From assembly GCF_900116545.1 (NCBI RefSeq), contig NZ_FPCK01000001.1:1364001-1428000 (forward strand): 64,000 nucleotides of DNA. Direction: 5' to 3'. Made by a program: the position numbers and the translations under genes. Origin of the DNA: Devosia crocina. Lineage in GTDB: Bacteria > Pseudomonadota > Alphaproteobacteria > Rhizobiales > Devosiaceae. The notes beneath the pieces are model-generated. The model was not told the origin of the DNA. It made no database searches and saw only the letters and a list, made by a program, of their open reading frames with translations. Of the stretch, positions 42,295 through 50,561 are shown piece after piece (within the stretch, counting starts at the first letter, position 1; the number at the start of each line of letters is the position of its first letter).

Positions 42295-42779
42295 AGGAGC
42301 CGTCCGCTGCGCGGATCACGCTTTTCGTAGAACTCGTTGCCGCCCGCTTCGAGCACATAGTACATGTTGTTGTAGGGGAAGCGCATGCCGGCTGTGTGGA
42401 AATGCTGCGCGCTCTGAACGCCAGGGTGGCGGGAGCCGCGAAGCACCTGATCGGCGACCTGGGAGGCAAGGACAGCGCCGCTGTCTGTCATGGGTTTGGT
42501 GAGAACGCCGCTGGCGAACTGGTTCTTTTGGCCGACGACGCCGCAGACGGATTTGGGATAACGTGCATCGTTGAGCCGGTTCATGACTACCGTGCCGACG
42601 GCCAGCATGCCTTCAGCGCTCGAGCGATTGGATTCGAAATACATGGCGCGCATCATGCATTCCTTTTCGCTCATCTGGTTCATGGCGAAATTGATGCCGA
42701 GGAAACTGCACCCACTTAAACTGACTGCAGCCAGGGAAAGAACGCCCATCCGGAGGGCGAGTTTGGTAAGCGGTTTCAT
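42291..42779 (-). CDS. SleB-type cell-wall hydrolase lipoprotein
   Basis: This 162-residue protein has a lipoprotein signal (VLSLAAVSLSGC, Cys24) and a Hydrolase_2 (SleB) domain. The catalytic Glu lies in CMMRAMYFESNRSSAEGMLAVGTVVMNRL, followed by YPKSVCGVVGQKNQFASG and a C-terminal HFHTAGMRFPYNNMYYV segment. The family acts as muramidase/lytic transglycosylase on peptidoglycan. The enzyme is probably anchored in the outer membrane and remodels the wall during growth. It is transcribed alone. Confidence 0.85.
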   Translation of the reverse strand: MKPLTKLALRMGVLSLAAVSLSGCSFLGINFAMNQMSEKECMMRAMYFESNRSSAEGMLAVGTVVMNRLNDARYPKSVCGVVGQKNQFASGVLTKPMTDSGAVLASQVADQVLRGSRHPGVQSAQHFHTAGMRFPYNNMYYVLEAGGNEFYEKRDPRSGRLL

Positions 42780-42871
42780 GGTGCATCTCCGGAGTGTTGC
42801 CGCGTTGCGGCTCGCTCCGAAAATGCGCTAGCAGGCTTAAGGAAGACCTCAGAAGGAGGGTTAGCGAAGTG

Positions 42872-43228
42872 TTAGCGGCGGCGGGTGATGAGACTGACGG
42901 CCAGAAGCGCAGTGCCGACCACAGCGATCAACGGAATGGGATCACGCTGCACGGCGCGCGCGCCCTTGACCATGTTGCGGCTCGCAAGACCGGCGAGCCA
43001 GGCGCCTTGCTGCGCCGCTTCCCGTCCCAGATCGGCCACCGCATCGCTCCAGTCCTCGATCGTATCGCCGGCACGGTGCGAAGCGGATTCGGCACGATGG
43101 GAAACAACCTTGCTGATCTGGCGAGTCTGGCGACGCAGATCGCTGATCTGGCTGGCGAGCATATCAAGAGGATCGGGCTTGTGACGGCGGGGCGAAAAGA
43201 GATCGGCAAGGGACATGTTTTGCTCCAT
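42872..43228 (-). CDS. Hypothetical membrane-anchored protein
   Basis: This 118-residue protein has an N-terminal soluble helical region (about residues 20-75, with repeated His/Arg/Ala heptads) and a single C-terminal membrane helix (DPIPLIAVVGTALLAVSLI) capped by RRR. The layout resembles ElaB/YqjD-type inner-membrane ribosome-binding proteins, but sequence similarity is not evident. ATG 43216 is an alternative start. Confidence 0.6.
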   Translation of the reverse strand: MEQNMSLADLFSPRRHKPDPLDMLASQISDLRRQTRQISKVVSHRAESASHRAGDTIEDWSDAVADLGREAAQQGAWLAGLASRNMVKGARAVQRDPIPLIAVVGTALLAVSLITRRR

Positions 43229-43332
43229 GGTTGCGTGCGGAACGCCATGGGCACTCTACCGGTTCCGTCGCGGTTTTATGCCTTCGAAACGCCACAGGCT
43301 TGGCGCACCGCTGAGTGCAAAGGAGCACATGA

Positions 43333-43659
43333 ATGAGCAAGAGCGCGCAACGCCTCAACAGGCTCTTCGACCGGCTAGAACGCAAGATACCCGCAGTGGC
43401 TGCTGGGTGGTTGGCGCGCATCCGGCGGCCCGAGGCTCGTCTTTACCGGATCCCGCTGGGCATCCTTCTGGTGCTCGGAGGCATTTTCAGCTTCCTGCCG
43501 GTTTTGGGCATCTGGATGCTGCCGCTCGGTCTCTTGCTCTTGGCGCTCGATCTGGTGGTGCTGCAGACACCGGTCAACAGCGCCATTTTGCGGGGCGGCC
43601 GTAAGTGGACGAGCTGGCAGCGCTCACGCCGCGACAAGCGGAAAAGCCGCGTCAGCTGA
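43333..43659 (+). CDS. PGPGW-like small membrane protein
   Basis: This 108-residue protein has two membrane helices (RIPLGILLVLGGIFSFLPVLGI and MLPLGLLLLALDLVVL) joined by a short W-M-L-P turn, with a basic tail. The pattern resembles the PGPGW transmembrane family. It overlaps the 3' end of the convergent nucleosidase gene by 8 bases. Function unknown. Confidence 0.65.
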   Translation: MSKSAQRLNRLFDRLERKIPAVAAGWLARIRRPEARLYRIPLGILLVLGGIFSFLPVLGIWMLPLGLLLLALDLVVLQTPVNSAILRGGRKWTSWQRSRRDKRKSRVS

Positions 43660-44257
43660 GCAGTATTTCACCGGCTGCCATGGCGGTTTCAACCCGATCA
43701 ACCGCCTCGGCCAGCCGCTCGTCGATGATGTGCAGATATTGCGTCCAGTCCTCGAGCCGGCCGAGCTCGTCTGCGCCATCAGAGATGCCGCGCAACGCAA
43801 GAAGCGGCACGCCAAACCCCTGGCAGGCGCGTCGCACAGCAAAGGTCTCCATATCCACCATGTCCTCGCTGATCGCGTCATAGGCAGTACCCGAGACGAC
43901 ATTGGCGCCGGTCGACAGCGTTGCGTGTCGGAGGCCGGGCAGGGCCGGGACAAGCGGCAGGGTGGGCGGCAGATCGAGCAGCGGCGTTTCGCCCTTGGGA
44001 AAGCCGAGTGCGGACGCATCCATGTCTCGGTAAGACACGGAGATGGCTTGATAGACGCCGCATTGCTCAAGCCTCTGCGAACCGGCAGAGCCGAGGCAGA
44101 CCACGAGATCGGGCAGGCTGCCGGCTCTCGCAGCGAGGGTGCGCGTGGCGGATATGGCGGCTTCGATCGGACCTATGCCTGTGAGAACCGGATCAATGCG
44201 TCGGCGGAGATGCGGGCCATATTCGGCTGGTGCGGCCATGAAATAAAGAATGGACAT
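43652..44257 (-). CDS. 5'-methylthioadenosine/S-adenosylhomocysteine nucleosidase
   Basis: This 201-residue enzyme cuts the glycosidic bond of MTA and SAH in methionine salvage and detoxification. I use ATG 44257, since the longer frame adds unrelated sequence. Motifs are the phosphorylase-fold strand LPDLVVCLGSAGS, the binding segment VVSGTAYDAISEDMVDMETFAV and the catalytic loop LLALRGISDGADEL. It is shorter than most MTANs and lacks some N-terminal motifs, so it may belong to a divergent nucleosidase subgroup. Confidence 0.8.
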   Translation of the reverse strand: MSILYFMAAPAEYGPHLRRRIDPVLTGIGPIEAAISATRTLAARAGSLPDLVVCLGSAGSQRLEQCGVYQAISVSYRDMDASALGFPKGETPLLDLPPTLPLVPALPGLRHATLSTGANVVSGTAYDAISEDMVDMETFAVRRACQGFGVPLLALRGISDGADELGRLEDWTQYLHIIDERLAEAVDRVETAMAAGEILLS

Positions 44258-44373
44258 GGGGCTAGAGTAGCATGGCTGCCATGCCTGCCAAGGCGTGGAC
44301 CTTACCAGATATGTAACGAAACCATGACATATTGATGCCAGCCGTTGACCGACCAGCAACAAGGAAGGATGTC

Positions 44374-44664
44374 ATGCGCTTCGCCGTCATTTCCGGATCA
44401 AGAGAATGGACCGAGGCCAGTCCTCCGCCGGCCATTCCGCCCCGTTCGATCGAGGTCAATGATGTGCAGGCGGAAGCGCGACGCAGGCTCTCTGTGATAA
44501 AGCTCGAGGAATGGCGTGTGCGCGAGTTCGTGACGGGGGTGCCGATGCCGGACACGGTGCGTCATCTGGCCCTGCAGATCGACTTTGCGGCGCAGGCGAT
44601 CGGGCGCCTGTCTCCCATTCCGGCAGACTTTGCCGACGACGTTTACTGGCCGCGGGTCTGGTAA
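44374..44664 (+). CDS. Small hypothetical protein
   Basis: The start is ATG 44374 with AAGGAAGG upstream. The 96-residue product has a central helical part (DVQAEARRRLSVIKLEEWRVREFV) and an aromatic C-terminus (DDVYWPRVW). The pattern occurs in rhizobial small proteins of unknown role. It is followed directly by a strong terminator. Confidence 0.6.
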   Translation: MRFAVISGSREWTEASPPPAIPPRSIEVNDVQAEARRRLSVIKLEEWRVREFVTGVPMPDTVRHLALQIDFAAQAIGRLSPIPADFADDVYWPRVW

Positions 44665-44668
44665 AGAG

Positions 44669-44699
44669 AAAAGGAGTTGCCGGGGCAACTCCTTTTTTG
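44669..44699. terminator. Strong bidirectional intrinsic terminator
   Basis: AAAAGGAGTTGCC-GG-GGCAACTCCTTTTTT forms a perfect stem of at least 12 pairs with a poly-T run on one side and poly-A on the other. It ends the rightward gene before it and the leftward DUF2934 gene after it. Confidence 0.9.
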
Positions 44700-44701
44700 T
44701 T

Positions 44702-44872
44702 TCAGGCGGCCTTCTTGACCCGGGGCGCGCGTTTGCGAGCGGGTTTGATCGTCTTGGCTGCCTGGGCGGTCAGTTCTGAGACAGCCTTGAACCAATAGGA
44801 TTGGTCCTGACCTTCGGGACGGCCATCCTGTTCCCAGAGCTGGTAGGCGCGGCGCTGAATTTCGTCCTGCAT
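44702..44872 (-). CDS. DUF2934 small protein
   Basis: This 56-residue protein matches DUF2934: MQDEIQRRAYQLWEQDGRPEGQ-D-YWF-A. It has a basic Lys/Arg/Ala tail (KPARKRAPRVKKAA) of nucleic-acid-binding character. ATG 44887 is an in-frame alternative start. It ends at the bidirectional terminator. The role of DUF2934 is unknown. Confidence 0.8.
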   Translation of the reverse strand: MQDEIQRRAYQLWEQDGRPEGQDQSYWFKAVSELTAQAAKTIKPARKRAPRVKKAA

Positions 44873-44975
44873 TCTGGTTCTCTCCAAGCCATTCTAAGCC
44901 GCCACAAGCCTGCGTCGGCAAGGTTAAGGCGTGGTAAAGACTGCGTTCACGTCTGGGCTCGGCGGCATCCTGGGA

Positions 44976-45009
44976 CAAAAAAAAGCCGCCCGGCAGCACG
45001 CGGGCGGCA
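44976..45009 (-). terminator. Intrinsic terminator for the leftward small membrane gene
   Basis: On the minus strand GCCGCCCG-cgtgctgc-CGGGCGGC is followed by eight T residues. It supports transcription of the small leftward gene at 45,024-45,287. Confidence 0.85.
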
Positions 45010-45023
45010 GTGGGGTTTGGAGA

Positions 45024-45287
45024 TCAGTTCCGCCGCAAGCGGCTCTGACCGCGATGGCTTACGCCAGATGGCCAGGCCTGACCCCACTCAAACGAGCGGG
45101 GTTGCTTTTCCGCCCCCTGCCCGGCGCCCAGAATGGCGGCAACGAGACAGAGCGCGAGAAAGGCGCAGAAAAGGCCGGCCAGCGTCCAGGCCATGGCGTT
45201 GAACCCTACAGCCTCTTCGCCTACGACAGCAAAGCCGATAAGCACATAAGTGCCAATGGAAAGATCGCGATTAAAGTCCCGGCGCAT
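45024..45287 (-). CDS. Small two-span membrane protein
   Basis: From ATG 45287 the 87-residue frame has two hydrophobic segments (TYVLIGFAVVGEEAVGFNAMA and LAGLFCAFLALCLVAAILGAG) and a polar tail. A strong terminator follows 14 bases after the stop, which supports expression. No family is recognised and the ribosome site is weak. Confidence 0.45.
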   Translation of the reverse strand: MRRDFNRDLSIGTYVLIGFAVVGEEAVGFNAMAWTLAGLFCAFLALCLVAAILGAGQGAEKQPRSFEWGQAWPSGVSHRGQSRLRRN

Positions 45288-45571
45288 TTTAACTTTTCCG
45301 TCTAGTTCAGTACCAAGCCGCGGCATCAGCGGGCACAGCATTTATTGAGCCCTCTAAGACCATAGCTGGCTCGGTGACGTCGCCACCCGTATGGGTGGTG
45401 GAGCGCTGATCAAGTTGCTTGCTGTCCTTATTTGCCTGTCCCCACCCAAATGAGAAAAAACAGCAAGACTAGCTCGTTTTTAGCATTTCAGCCGCTGGAC
45501 CAAAGCATTGGCGAGGCGCAATATGGGGTTCTATTCCGACTTCTATGCGGACAGGCGGGGGTGTGCTTGAG

Positions 45572-46099
45572 ATGCGGGCAGCTTGGACTTCGGTGTGGGC
45601 GCCGCTTGCCTTCGCGCTTTCCGTTGGCGCGCTTGAGGCAGGAGTGGTGGTGGCAGCTGAGCCGCTGCCTCCCCCAGAGGGGCCCGTACTGCTGGTGGTC
45701 AGCGGCAATCTCGAGGTTACCAATTCCCCGCACGGGGCGCAGTTCGATCGCGAGATGCTTTATGGGCTTGGGCTGACCGCGGTCGACACGACGACGGCCT
45801 GGACGGATGGTGTGCAGGCGTTCGAGGGAGTGCTGCTCAGCGCTGTGCTCGACCGGGTGGGCGCGCACGGGACGACAATCACGGCTACGGCGATCAACGA
45901 CTACGAAGCGCGCATTCCATTCGAGGATGCAGCGACTTACGAGGTGCTGCTGGCTGCCAAGATGAACGGCACGGAGATGACGGTGCGGGACCGTGGGCCG
46001 CTCTGGGTGGTCTATCCGCGCGACGCCTATCCCGTGCTGATGGAGCCGCTTTTCAATGACCGCTGGGTGTGGCAGTTGCGGGAAATCAGGGTCGAATGA
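45572..46099 (+). CDS. Exported molybdopterin-oxidoreductase-fold protein
   Basis: This 175-residue protein has a signal peptide (residues 1-27, ending VVAAEP). The mature part resembles a shortened sulfite-oxidase/YedY-type molybdopterin fold: VLLVVSGNLEVTNS, FEGVLLSAVLDRVGAHG, TITATAINDYEARIPFEDA, and RGPLWVVYPRD. The cofactor-binding Cys of true enzymes is not visible, so it is probably a binding or sensory domain. It overlaps a sensor kinase gene by ATGA and may supply its periplasmic input. Confidence 0.7.
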   Translation: MRAAWTSVWAPLAFALSVGALEAGVVVAAEPLPPPEGPVLLVVSGNLEVTNSPHGAQFDREMLYGLGLTAVDTTTAWTDGVQAFEGVLLSAVLDRVGAHGTTITATAINDYEARIPFEDAATYEVLLAAKMNGTEMTVRDRGPLWVVYPRDAYPVLMEPLFNDRWVWQLREIRVE

Positions 46100-47475
46100 G
46101 CTTGCGGCCCTGGATGACACGGCGCTTTCTCGTGGCTCTTCTGGCCATGGGGCTGCTGTTCATTCTCCTCGTTGCCGCCTGTCTCCGCCTCTTGTCATCA
46201 GAAAACCAGAACCGGGACTATATCACCGAGGATTTGGTGTGGCTGACCAGCCAAGGTCAATATGAGGCCGTACGCTTCGGGGATGCTTTGTCCCGCTACG
46301 GACAAAACGAAATCGGGCTCGATGAGGTGCAACTCTCGCTCGATCTGACGGCAAGCCGGATTGTGGTTCTCGAAGACGGAGAGCCTTACCGCCAGCTCGA
46401 GGAACTCGGACTGGCCGATCGCCTGCAGGGTTTCCGGGCTGTGGTGGAGGACGCAACGGTCCGGCTAGCGGCGCTGCAGCCTGAAGATCGGGCAGAGATT
46501 TCTGCGCTGCACCAGGAAGCGCTTACGCTCGCATCGGAATTACGCGACCTTGCCAATGCAGCGCTTTTCGCCAAGCGGGAGCGGGATGCGATGGCGCGGG
46601 CCGAGCGGCGGCACACGCTGTATGAGGTGCTGGGCACACTGATGGGCACAATGGTGGCAGGGTTGATCCTGGTGGCTGTGCTGGTCCGCGATCACCGGAA
46701 CATGGTCAGCGCCGAGGCGGCGCTCGAACGTGAACGGCAGGTTTCGAGGCTTCATCGGGCCTTTATCTCCATCGTGTCGCATCAGTTTCGCACCCCGCTC
46801 GCCATTATCGATGCGAGCGCACAGCGCATGATCCGGCGCGGGCTGCAAATGAGCGGCGACGAGATCACGTCTCGCGCCGAGAAGATCCGTGTGGCCTGCC
46901 AGCGCCTGACCCGGCTGATGGAGTCGACGCTCAACGCGGCGCGGCTCGACGAGGGCGAGGTGACACTGAATCTGCGCGTCTGCAGCTTGCCGGACCTGCT
47001 TCAGAACGTGATCGAGAACCAACCGGAAAACGATCAGCGGCGCATCGAGATTGTGACGGAAGATCTGCCCGGGCTAATCCTGGCAGACACGGTGCTGCTG
47101 GAGCAGGCGGTGCAGAACCTGGTTTCCAACGGCGTCAAATATTCCGCAGAGGGGCAGCCGGTGATCGTGCGCGCGCGCGGGACGGGCGACACCATCGAGA
47201 TCAGCGTGACCGATCAGGGCGTCGGCGTTCCGGCCGACGAGGTCGATTCGTTGTTCCGCCGGTTTTTCCGCGCGCGAACGGCAGAAAGCATACCCGGGAC
47301 AGGTATCGGCCTGAGCTTTGTCGCGCAGATCATGGAGCTGCATGGCGGCCGTGTCTCGGTTGAGAGCGTAGAGGGGCTGGGGTCCACCTTCACCCTGAGT
47401 TTTCCAGCGCGCTTGCCGCACAGCAGCGACAAACCAACCACCCATTCACATCCTGAGGTCACCGCCCAGCCATGA
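46096..47475 (+). CDS. Sensor histidine kinase
   Basis: This inner-membrane kinase of about 459 residues starts at ATG 46096 in overlap with the exported protein gene. Helix one is at about residues 11-31 and a second helix at about 184-203, bounding a periplasmic or helical sensor region. The DHp has ISIVSHQFRTPLAIID with His near residue 224. ATPase blocks are NLVSNGVKYS, VTDQGVGVPADE and GTGIGLSFVAQIMELHGG. It overlaps the response-regulator gene at its 3' end, so the three proteins form one pathway. Confidence 0.88.
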   Translation: MSLRPWMTRRFLVALLAMGLLFILLVAACLRLLSSENQNRDYITEDLVWLTSQGQYEAVRFGDALSRYGQNEIGLDEVQLSLDLTASRIVVLEDGEPYRQLEELGLADRLQGFRAVVEDATVRLAALQPEDRAEISALHQEALTLASELRDLANAALFAKRERDAMARAERRHTLYEVLGTLMGTMVAGLILVAVLVRDHRNMVSAEAALERERQVSRLHRAFISIVSHQFRTPLAIIDASAQRMIRRGLQMSGDEITSRAEKIRVACQRLTRLMESTLNAARLDEGEVTLNLRVCSLPDLLQNVIENQPENDQRRIEIVTEDLPGLILADTVLLEQAVQNLVSNGVKYSAEGQPVIVRARGTGDTIEISVTDQGVGVPADEVDSLFRRFFRARTAESIPGTGIGLSFVAQIMELHGGRVSVESVEGLGSTFTLSFPARLPHSSDKPTTHSHPEVTAQP

Positions 47476-48503
47476 CTGCCAAGATTCTTTGCGTCGAAGA
47501 TGAAGCTGATCTACGAACCGACATCTGCGAGGAGCTGGTGGCTGCCGGCTATGAGGTGGATGAGGCTGGCAACGGCATGCGGGCGCTGGAACTGCTGCTC
47601 GATGGCGCATATGACCTCGTGCTGTGCGATATCACCATGCCCAAGATGTCCGGCATCGAACTTTTGAAGAAGGTGCGGCTCGAACTGCAGCTTGCCGACC
47701 TGCCGTTTATCTTCCTGACTGCGCTCGCCGGCCGCAATGACATCATCGCGGGGAAAGAGGCGGGGGTGGACGACTATCTCACCAAGCCGATCGATTTCGA
47801 CCTGATGCTGATTACGATCGCAGCCCGACTCGATCAGGTGGCGCGGATTAAGGGCGCGAGCAGTCGCGCAGCGGTGTCCGAGCCGGCAGGCCGGATGACT
47901 TTGGTGGGAGCGGACGAGGCGCTGAACCGGATCGCGGCGGGTGTGTTCCTGATCGATCGCGAACGCAAGGTCGTGTTCCGCAACCGCCGCGCTGGAGAAC
48001 TGCTGGCTGAAGGCGAGGGGATCAGCCTCTCCCATGAGGGAATGCTACGCGGGGAGAAACCGCAGCATACGCAGGCCTTGCGCGACATCATCGAGCTGGC
48101 GATCGCGCGGGACAGCAAGGCGGACAGGCGCGCGACGGATACGGTGCCGCTTTCTCGCGCCTCAGGCCGGCGGCCGCTCTTTGCAGTTGCCTGTCCGCTC
48201 GGGAGCAAGGCAGGCGAGACGGGCGAAGCAGTTGTCAGCCTCTTCGTTACCGACCCCGAATGGCGATCGAGCGATGCGGCGGAAGCCGTGGCCCAGCTCT
48301 ATGGTCTGTCACCGGCAGAAACGCGACTGGCACTTGCGCTTGTTCGGGGGTTGCGGATCGACGAGATCGCCGAAGAATTCGGCCTTTCGCGCAACACGGT
48401 GACCTACACGCTCAAGAATCTCTTCCGCAAAACCGAGACGGATCGCCAGGCAGACCTGATCAGCCTTTTCATTGCCAATCCGGTCAACCTGAGCGAAGCC
48501 TGA
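47472..48503 (+). CDS. LuxR-type response regulator with PAS-like middle domain
   Basis: This 343-residue regulator has a receiver (VEDEADLRTD, phospho-Asp in LVLCDITMPKMSG, Lys in DYLTKPIDFD). It also has a PAS-like middle (LNRIAAGVFLIDRERKVVFRNRRAGELLA) and a C-terminal LuxR helix-turn-helix (LSPAETRLALALVRGLRIDEIAEEFGLSRNTVTYTLKNLFRK). The extra PAS-like domain between receiver and HTH is less common and may read a second signal. It overlaps the kinase gene by 4 bases. Confidence 0.88.
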   Translation: MTAKILCVEDEADLRTDICEELVAAGYEVDEAGNGMRALELLLDGAYDLVLCDITMPKMSGIELLKKVRLELQLADLPFIFLTALAGRNDIIAGKEAGVDDYLTKPIDFDLMLITIAARLDQVARIKGASSRAAVSEPAGRMTLVGADEALNRIAAGVFLIDRERKVVFRNRRAGELLAEGEGISLSHEGMLRGEKPQHTQALRDIIELAIARDSKADRRATDTVPLSRASGRRPLFAVACPLGSKAGETGEAVVSLFVTDPEWRSSDAAEAVAQLYGLSPAETRLALALVRGLRIDEIAEEFGLSRNTVTYTLKNLFRKTETDRQADLISLFIANPVNLSEA

Positions 48504-48508
48504 GTGGG

Positions 48509-48718
48509 TCATGCCGCGCTGCGCCGCGACTTGCCTACAGGGCGCTTGGAAGGCGCTTTCGAAGCAACAGCAGCGCGCTTGCGGCGGGCCGGCGACTTCC
48601 GCCTGAGCGTCGGATCACTGGCAATGATGGCTGCTATGCCAATGTCGATCCCGCGGAAAATATCGCTGAGTTCGGGATGGGCGGCTTCGTCGAAATCGAT
48701 AGGGTCTGAAAAGTGCAT
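48509..48718 (-). CDS. Small basic-tailed protein
   Basis: This 69-residue protein has an acidic N-terminal half (IDFDEAAHPELSDIFRGIDIG) and a Lys/Arg/Ser/Ala tail (RRKSPARRKRAAVASKAP) like histone H1 tails. It lies convergent to the regulator gene. Nucleic-acid binding is plausible, but the function is unknown. Confidence 0.5.
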   Translation of the reverse strand: MHFSDPIDFDEAAHPELSDIFRGIDIGIAAIIASDPTLRRKSPARRKRAAVASKAPSKRPVGKSRRSAA

Positions 48719-48738
48719 GATGGCCTCGCATCGTCATG

Positions 48739-48822
48739 TCAAAGGGAGAGCCCGTAGGGCAGGGCTAGGAGAGTTATGGCCAGCACATAGAGGCCGGAGA
48801 TCAAGAGATTACGCTGTGTCAT
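48739..48822 (-). CDS. Very small membrane peptide (27 aa)
   Basis: From ATG 48822 the frame gives a polar start (MTQRN) and one helix (LLISGLYVLAITLLALPYG). AAGGCAC upstream could serve as ribosome site. It lies upstream of the basic-tailed gene on the same strand. This is a candidate only. Confidence 0.3.
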   Translation of the reverse strand: MTQRNLLISGLYVLAITLLALPYGLSL

Positions 48823-48875
48823 TGAAGTGCCTTGTGAGGAGAGTTGAGGCGCAGCTGGTATGCTGCGCATTAAAT

Positions 48876-50280
48876 TCAAGCCGGCGGAATGTTCTGGTTC
48901 AGCCGAAAAAGATTGCCGGGATCGTAGCGGCGCTTGATGGAGCGCAAGCGGGTCCAAATCTCGCCGGGATAGCTGGCCTTGAGCGCTTCAAGGCCCTCAT
49001 CTGCGAGGAAATTGACATAGTTGGCGCCCTTTACACCCCGAAGCGCAGCAACGCTTTCGGCGGCCCAGCTATCGTGCCGGGACGCGGCTTCGGTGCTCAG
49101 GTCCATTGCCAGAAAGCCAGTCAGGATGGTTTCACGACGATGAGCATAGGCGGTCGCGGTGTTGTCCCGGGCGGACACCGCGCCGCCGAGCACACGGATC
49201 TGAGCCATGTGCATTGGGGCGTGGCAAAGGTCCAGACGAGCAAGGATCTCGCGGGCCTGTTCGAGCGTCATGCTGTCCATGAAGGTGGAGCGCACTGAAA
49301 CTGCGGGACGCATGCCGGGCTGTTCGGGCATATACATGCTCGAATAGGGGGCCCGGCCGGACCAGATCAGCAAGCGGCATGGCAAGCGATCGGAATGGAG
49401 CAAGCGCGTGGGCAGCAGTTTCCGGCGAACCGGCATAGGCCATCATTGCGAAAAGAACCGTCTGGCCGTGGATCGCCTCCGGCAGGAATGGCATTGGCGG
49501 GGCAGGCATGACCATCAGGATGGCGGTGAGTTCGTCGGGCGCTGCCTTGGCTGCGTTGACGAAACCCGCGAGGATTTCCGCCGTCGCCGGCAGCACCAAC
49601 GGGCCGCCCACAAAGTCCGGGAGCGGATGGAGGCGGTACATGAAGCGCGTGACGATGCCAAAATTGCCGCCGCCGCCCCGGATTGCCCAAAAAAGGTCGG
49701 GCTCATGGGTTTCGTCGACAAACAGGATATCGCCAGAGGCCGTCACGATCTCGGCGGCGAGAAGTGCATCGATCGTCAGCCCCAGCCGGCGTGACATATA
49801 GCCCATGCCGCCGCCCAGAGTCAGGCCACCGATCCCTACCGAGGCAGTGTCACCGAAGCCGACCACCATCTGGTGCTCATCGAGCGCTCGCGAGACTTCT
49901 CCGGCTGTCAGGCCGGATCCGGCCCAGACGGTGCGGGCCTCCGTATCGATGTCGAGGCCCTTGAGCTCGCGCAGGTCGATGACGATGCCACGATCGGCGC
50001 TGCTGTGTCCGCAAACCGAGTGGCCGCCGCTGCGCACTGCAATCTCAAGCCCATTTCGCCGAGCGAAATCGACAACGTCGGCAACATCGGCGGCGTCACG
50101 CACCAGCGCGATGAAGATCGGCTTGTGATCCCAATTAAGATGGGGCAGAGCTCGCGCGATCTCGTAATCCTCGTCACCGGGCAGCACCAACTGGCCAGCC
50201 AGGCGAGAGCCTAGGACTTCGATGGCGGGAGCCAAGGCTCTGCTTGTCTCGGCCGCTCCCACTCGCATCAGAACGTTCAT
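48876..50280 (-). pseudogene. Berberine-bridge-type FAD-linked oxidase, split by a frameshift
   Basis: The first part (50280 down to about 49,350) has the FAD domain: RSGGHSVCGHS with the FAD-linking His, SVGIGGLTLGGGMGYMSRRLGLTID and RGGGGNFGIV. It then leaves frame. The C-terminal part in the next register has the BBE ending (ANYVNFLADEGLEALKASYPG, RRYDPGNLFRLNQNI). Deleting one base in the five-G run at 49,347-49,351 joins the halves as LADLVRPGPYSSMYMPEQPG. The cause is either a true inactivating insertion or a homopolymer sequencing error. Intact enzymes oxidise sugars or alkaloid-like compounds with oxygen. Confidence 0.85.
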
Positions 50281-50377
50281 CTTCTTCGCTCCAAAAAACG
50301 CCCTCAGGGGCGGTTGATGGCGGCGAGGAATATTTAATTCACCTTAGGGCATCCCCACTCATTTGCGGGGGCATAAT

Positions 50378-50394
50378 GCGAATATTTTATTCGC
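50378..50394. promoter_or_regulatory. Operator-like palindrome
   Basis: GCGAAT-ATTTT-ATTCGC is a perfect 6-base inverted repeat in an AT-rich part of the 281-base gap between the oxidase pseudogene and the glycosidase gene. It could bind a regulator of the oxidase gene. The rest of the gap shows nothing else I can support. Confidence 0.3.
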
Positions 50395-50561
50395 GGAGGC
50401 GAAGGGGGAGAGAGCAGGGGGAAGGCTTGGTGTCAGACGATCGAGTGGCGTCAGCAAGCCTTGTGGGATGCCATGCGGTTCCCGAAGACGCTCGTGATGG
50501 GGGGTGCTGCCAAGCCCTGAAGCCCAGCAGCTCTGTGGTTGCCCGAAGGTTCCGCCTGGGA

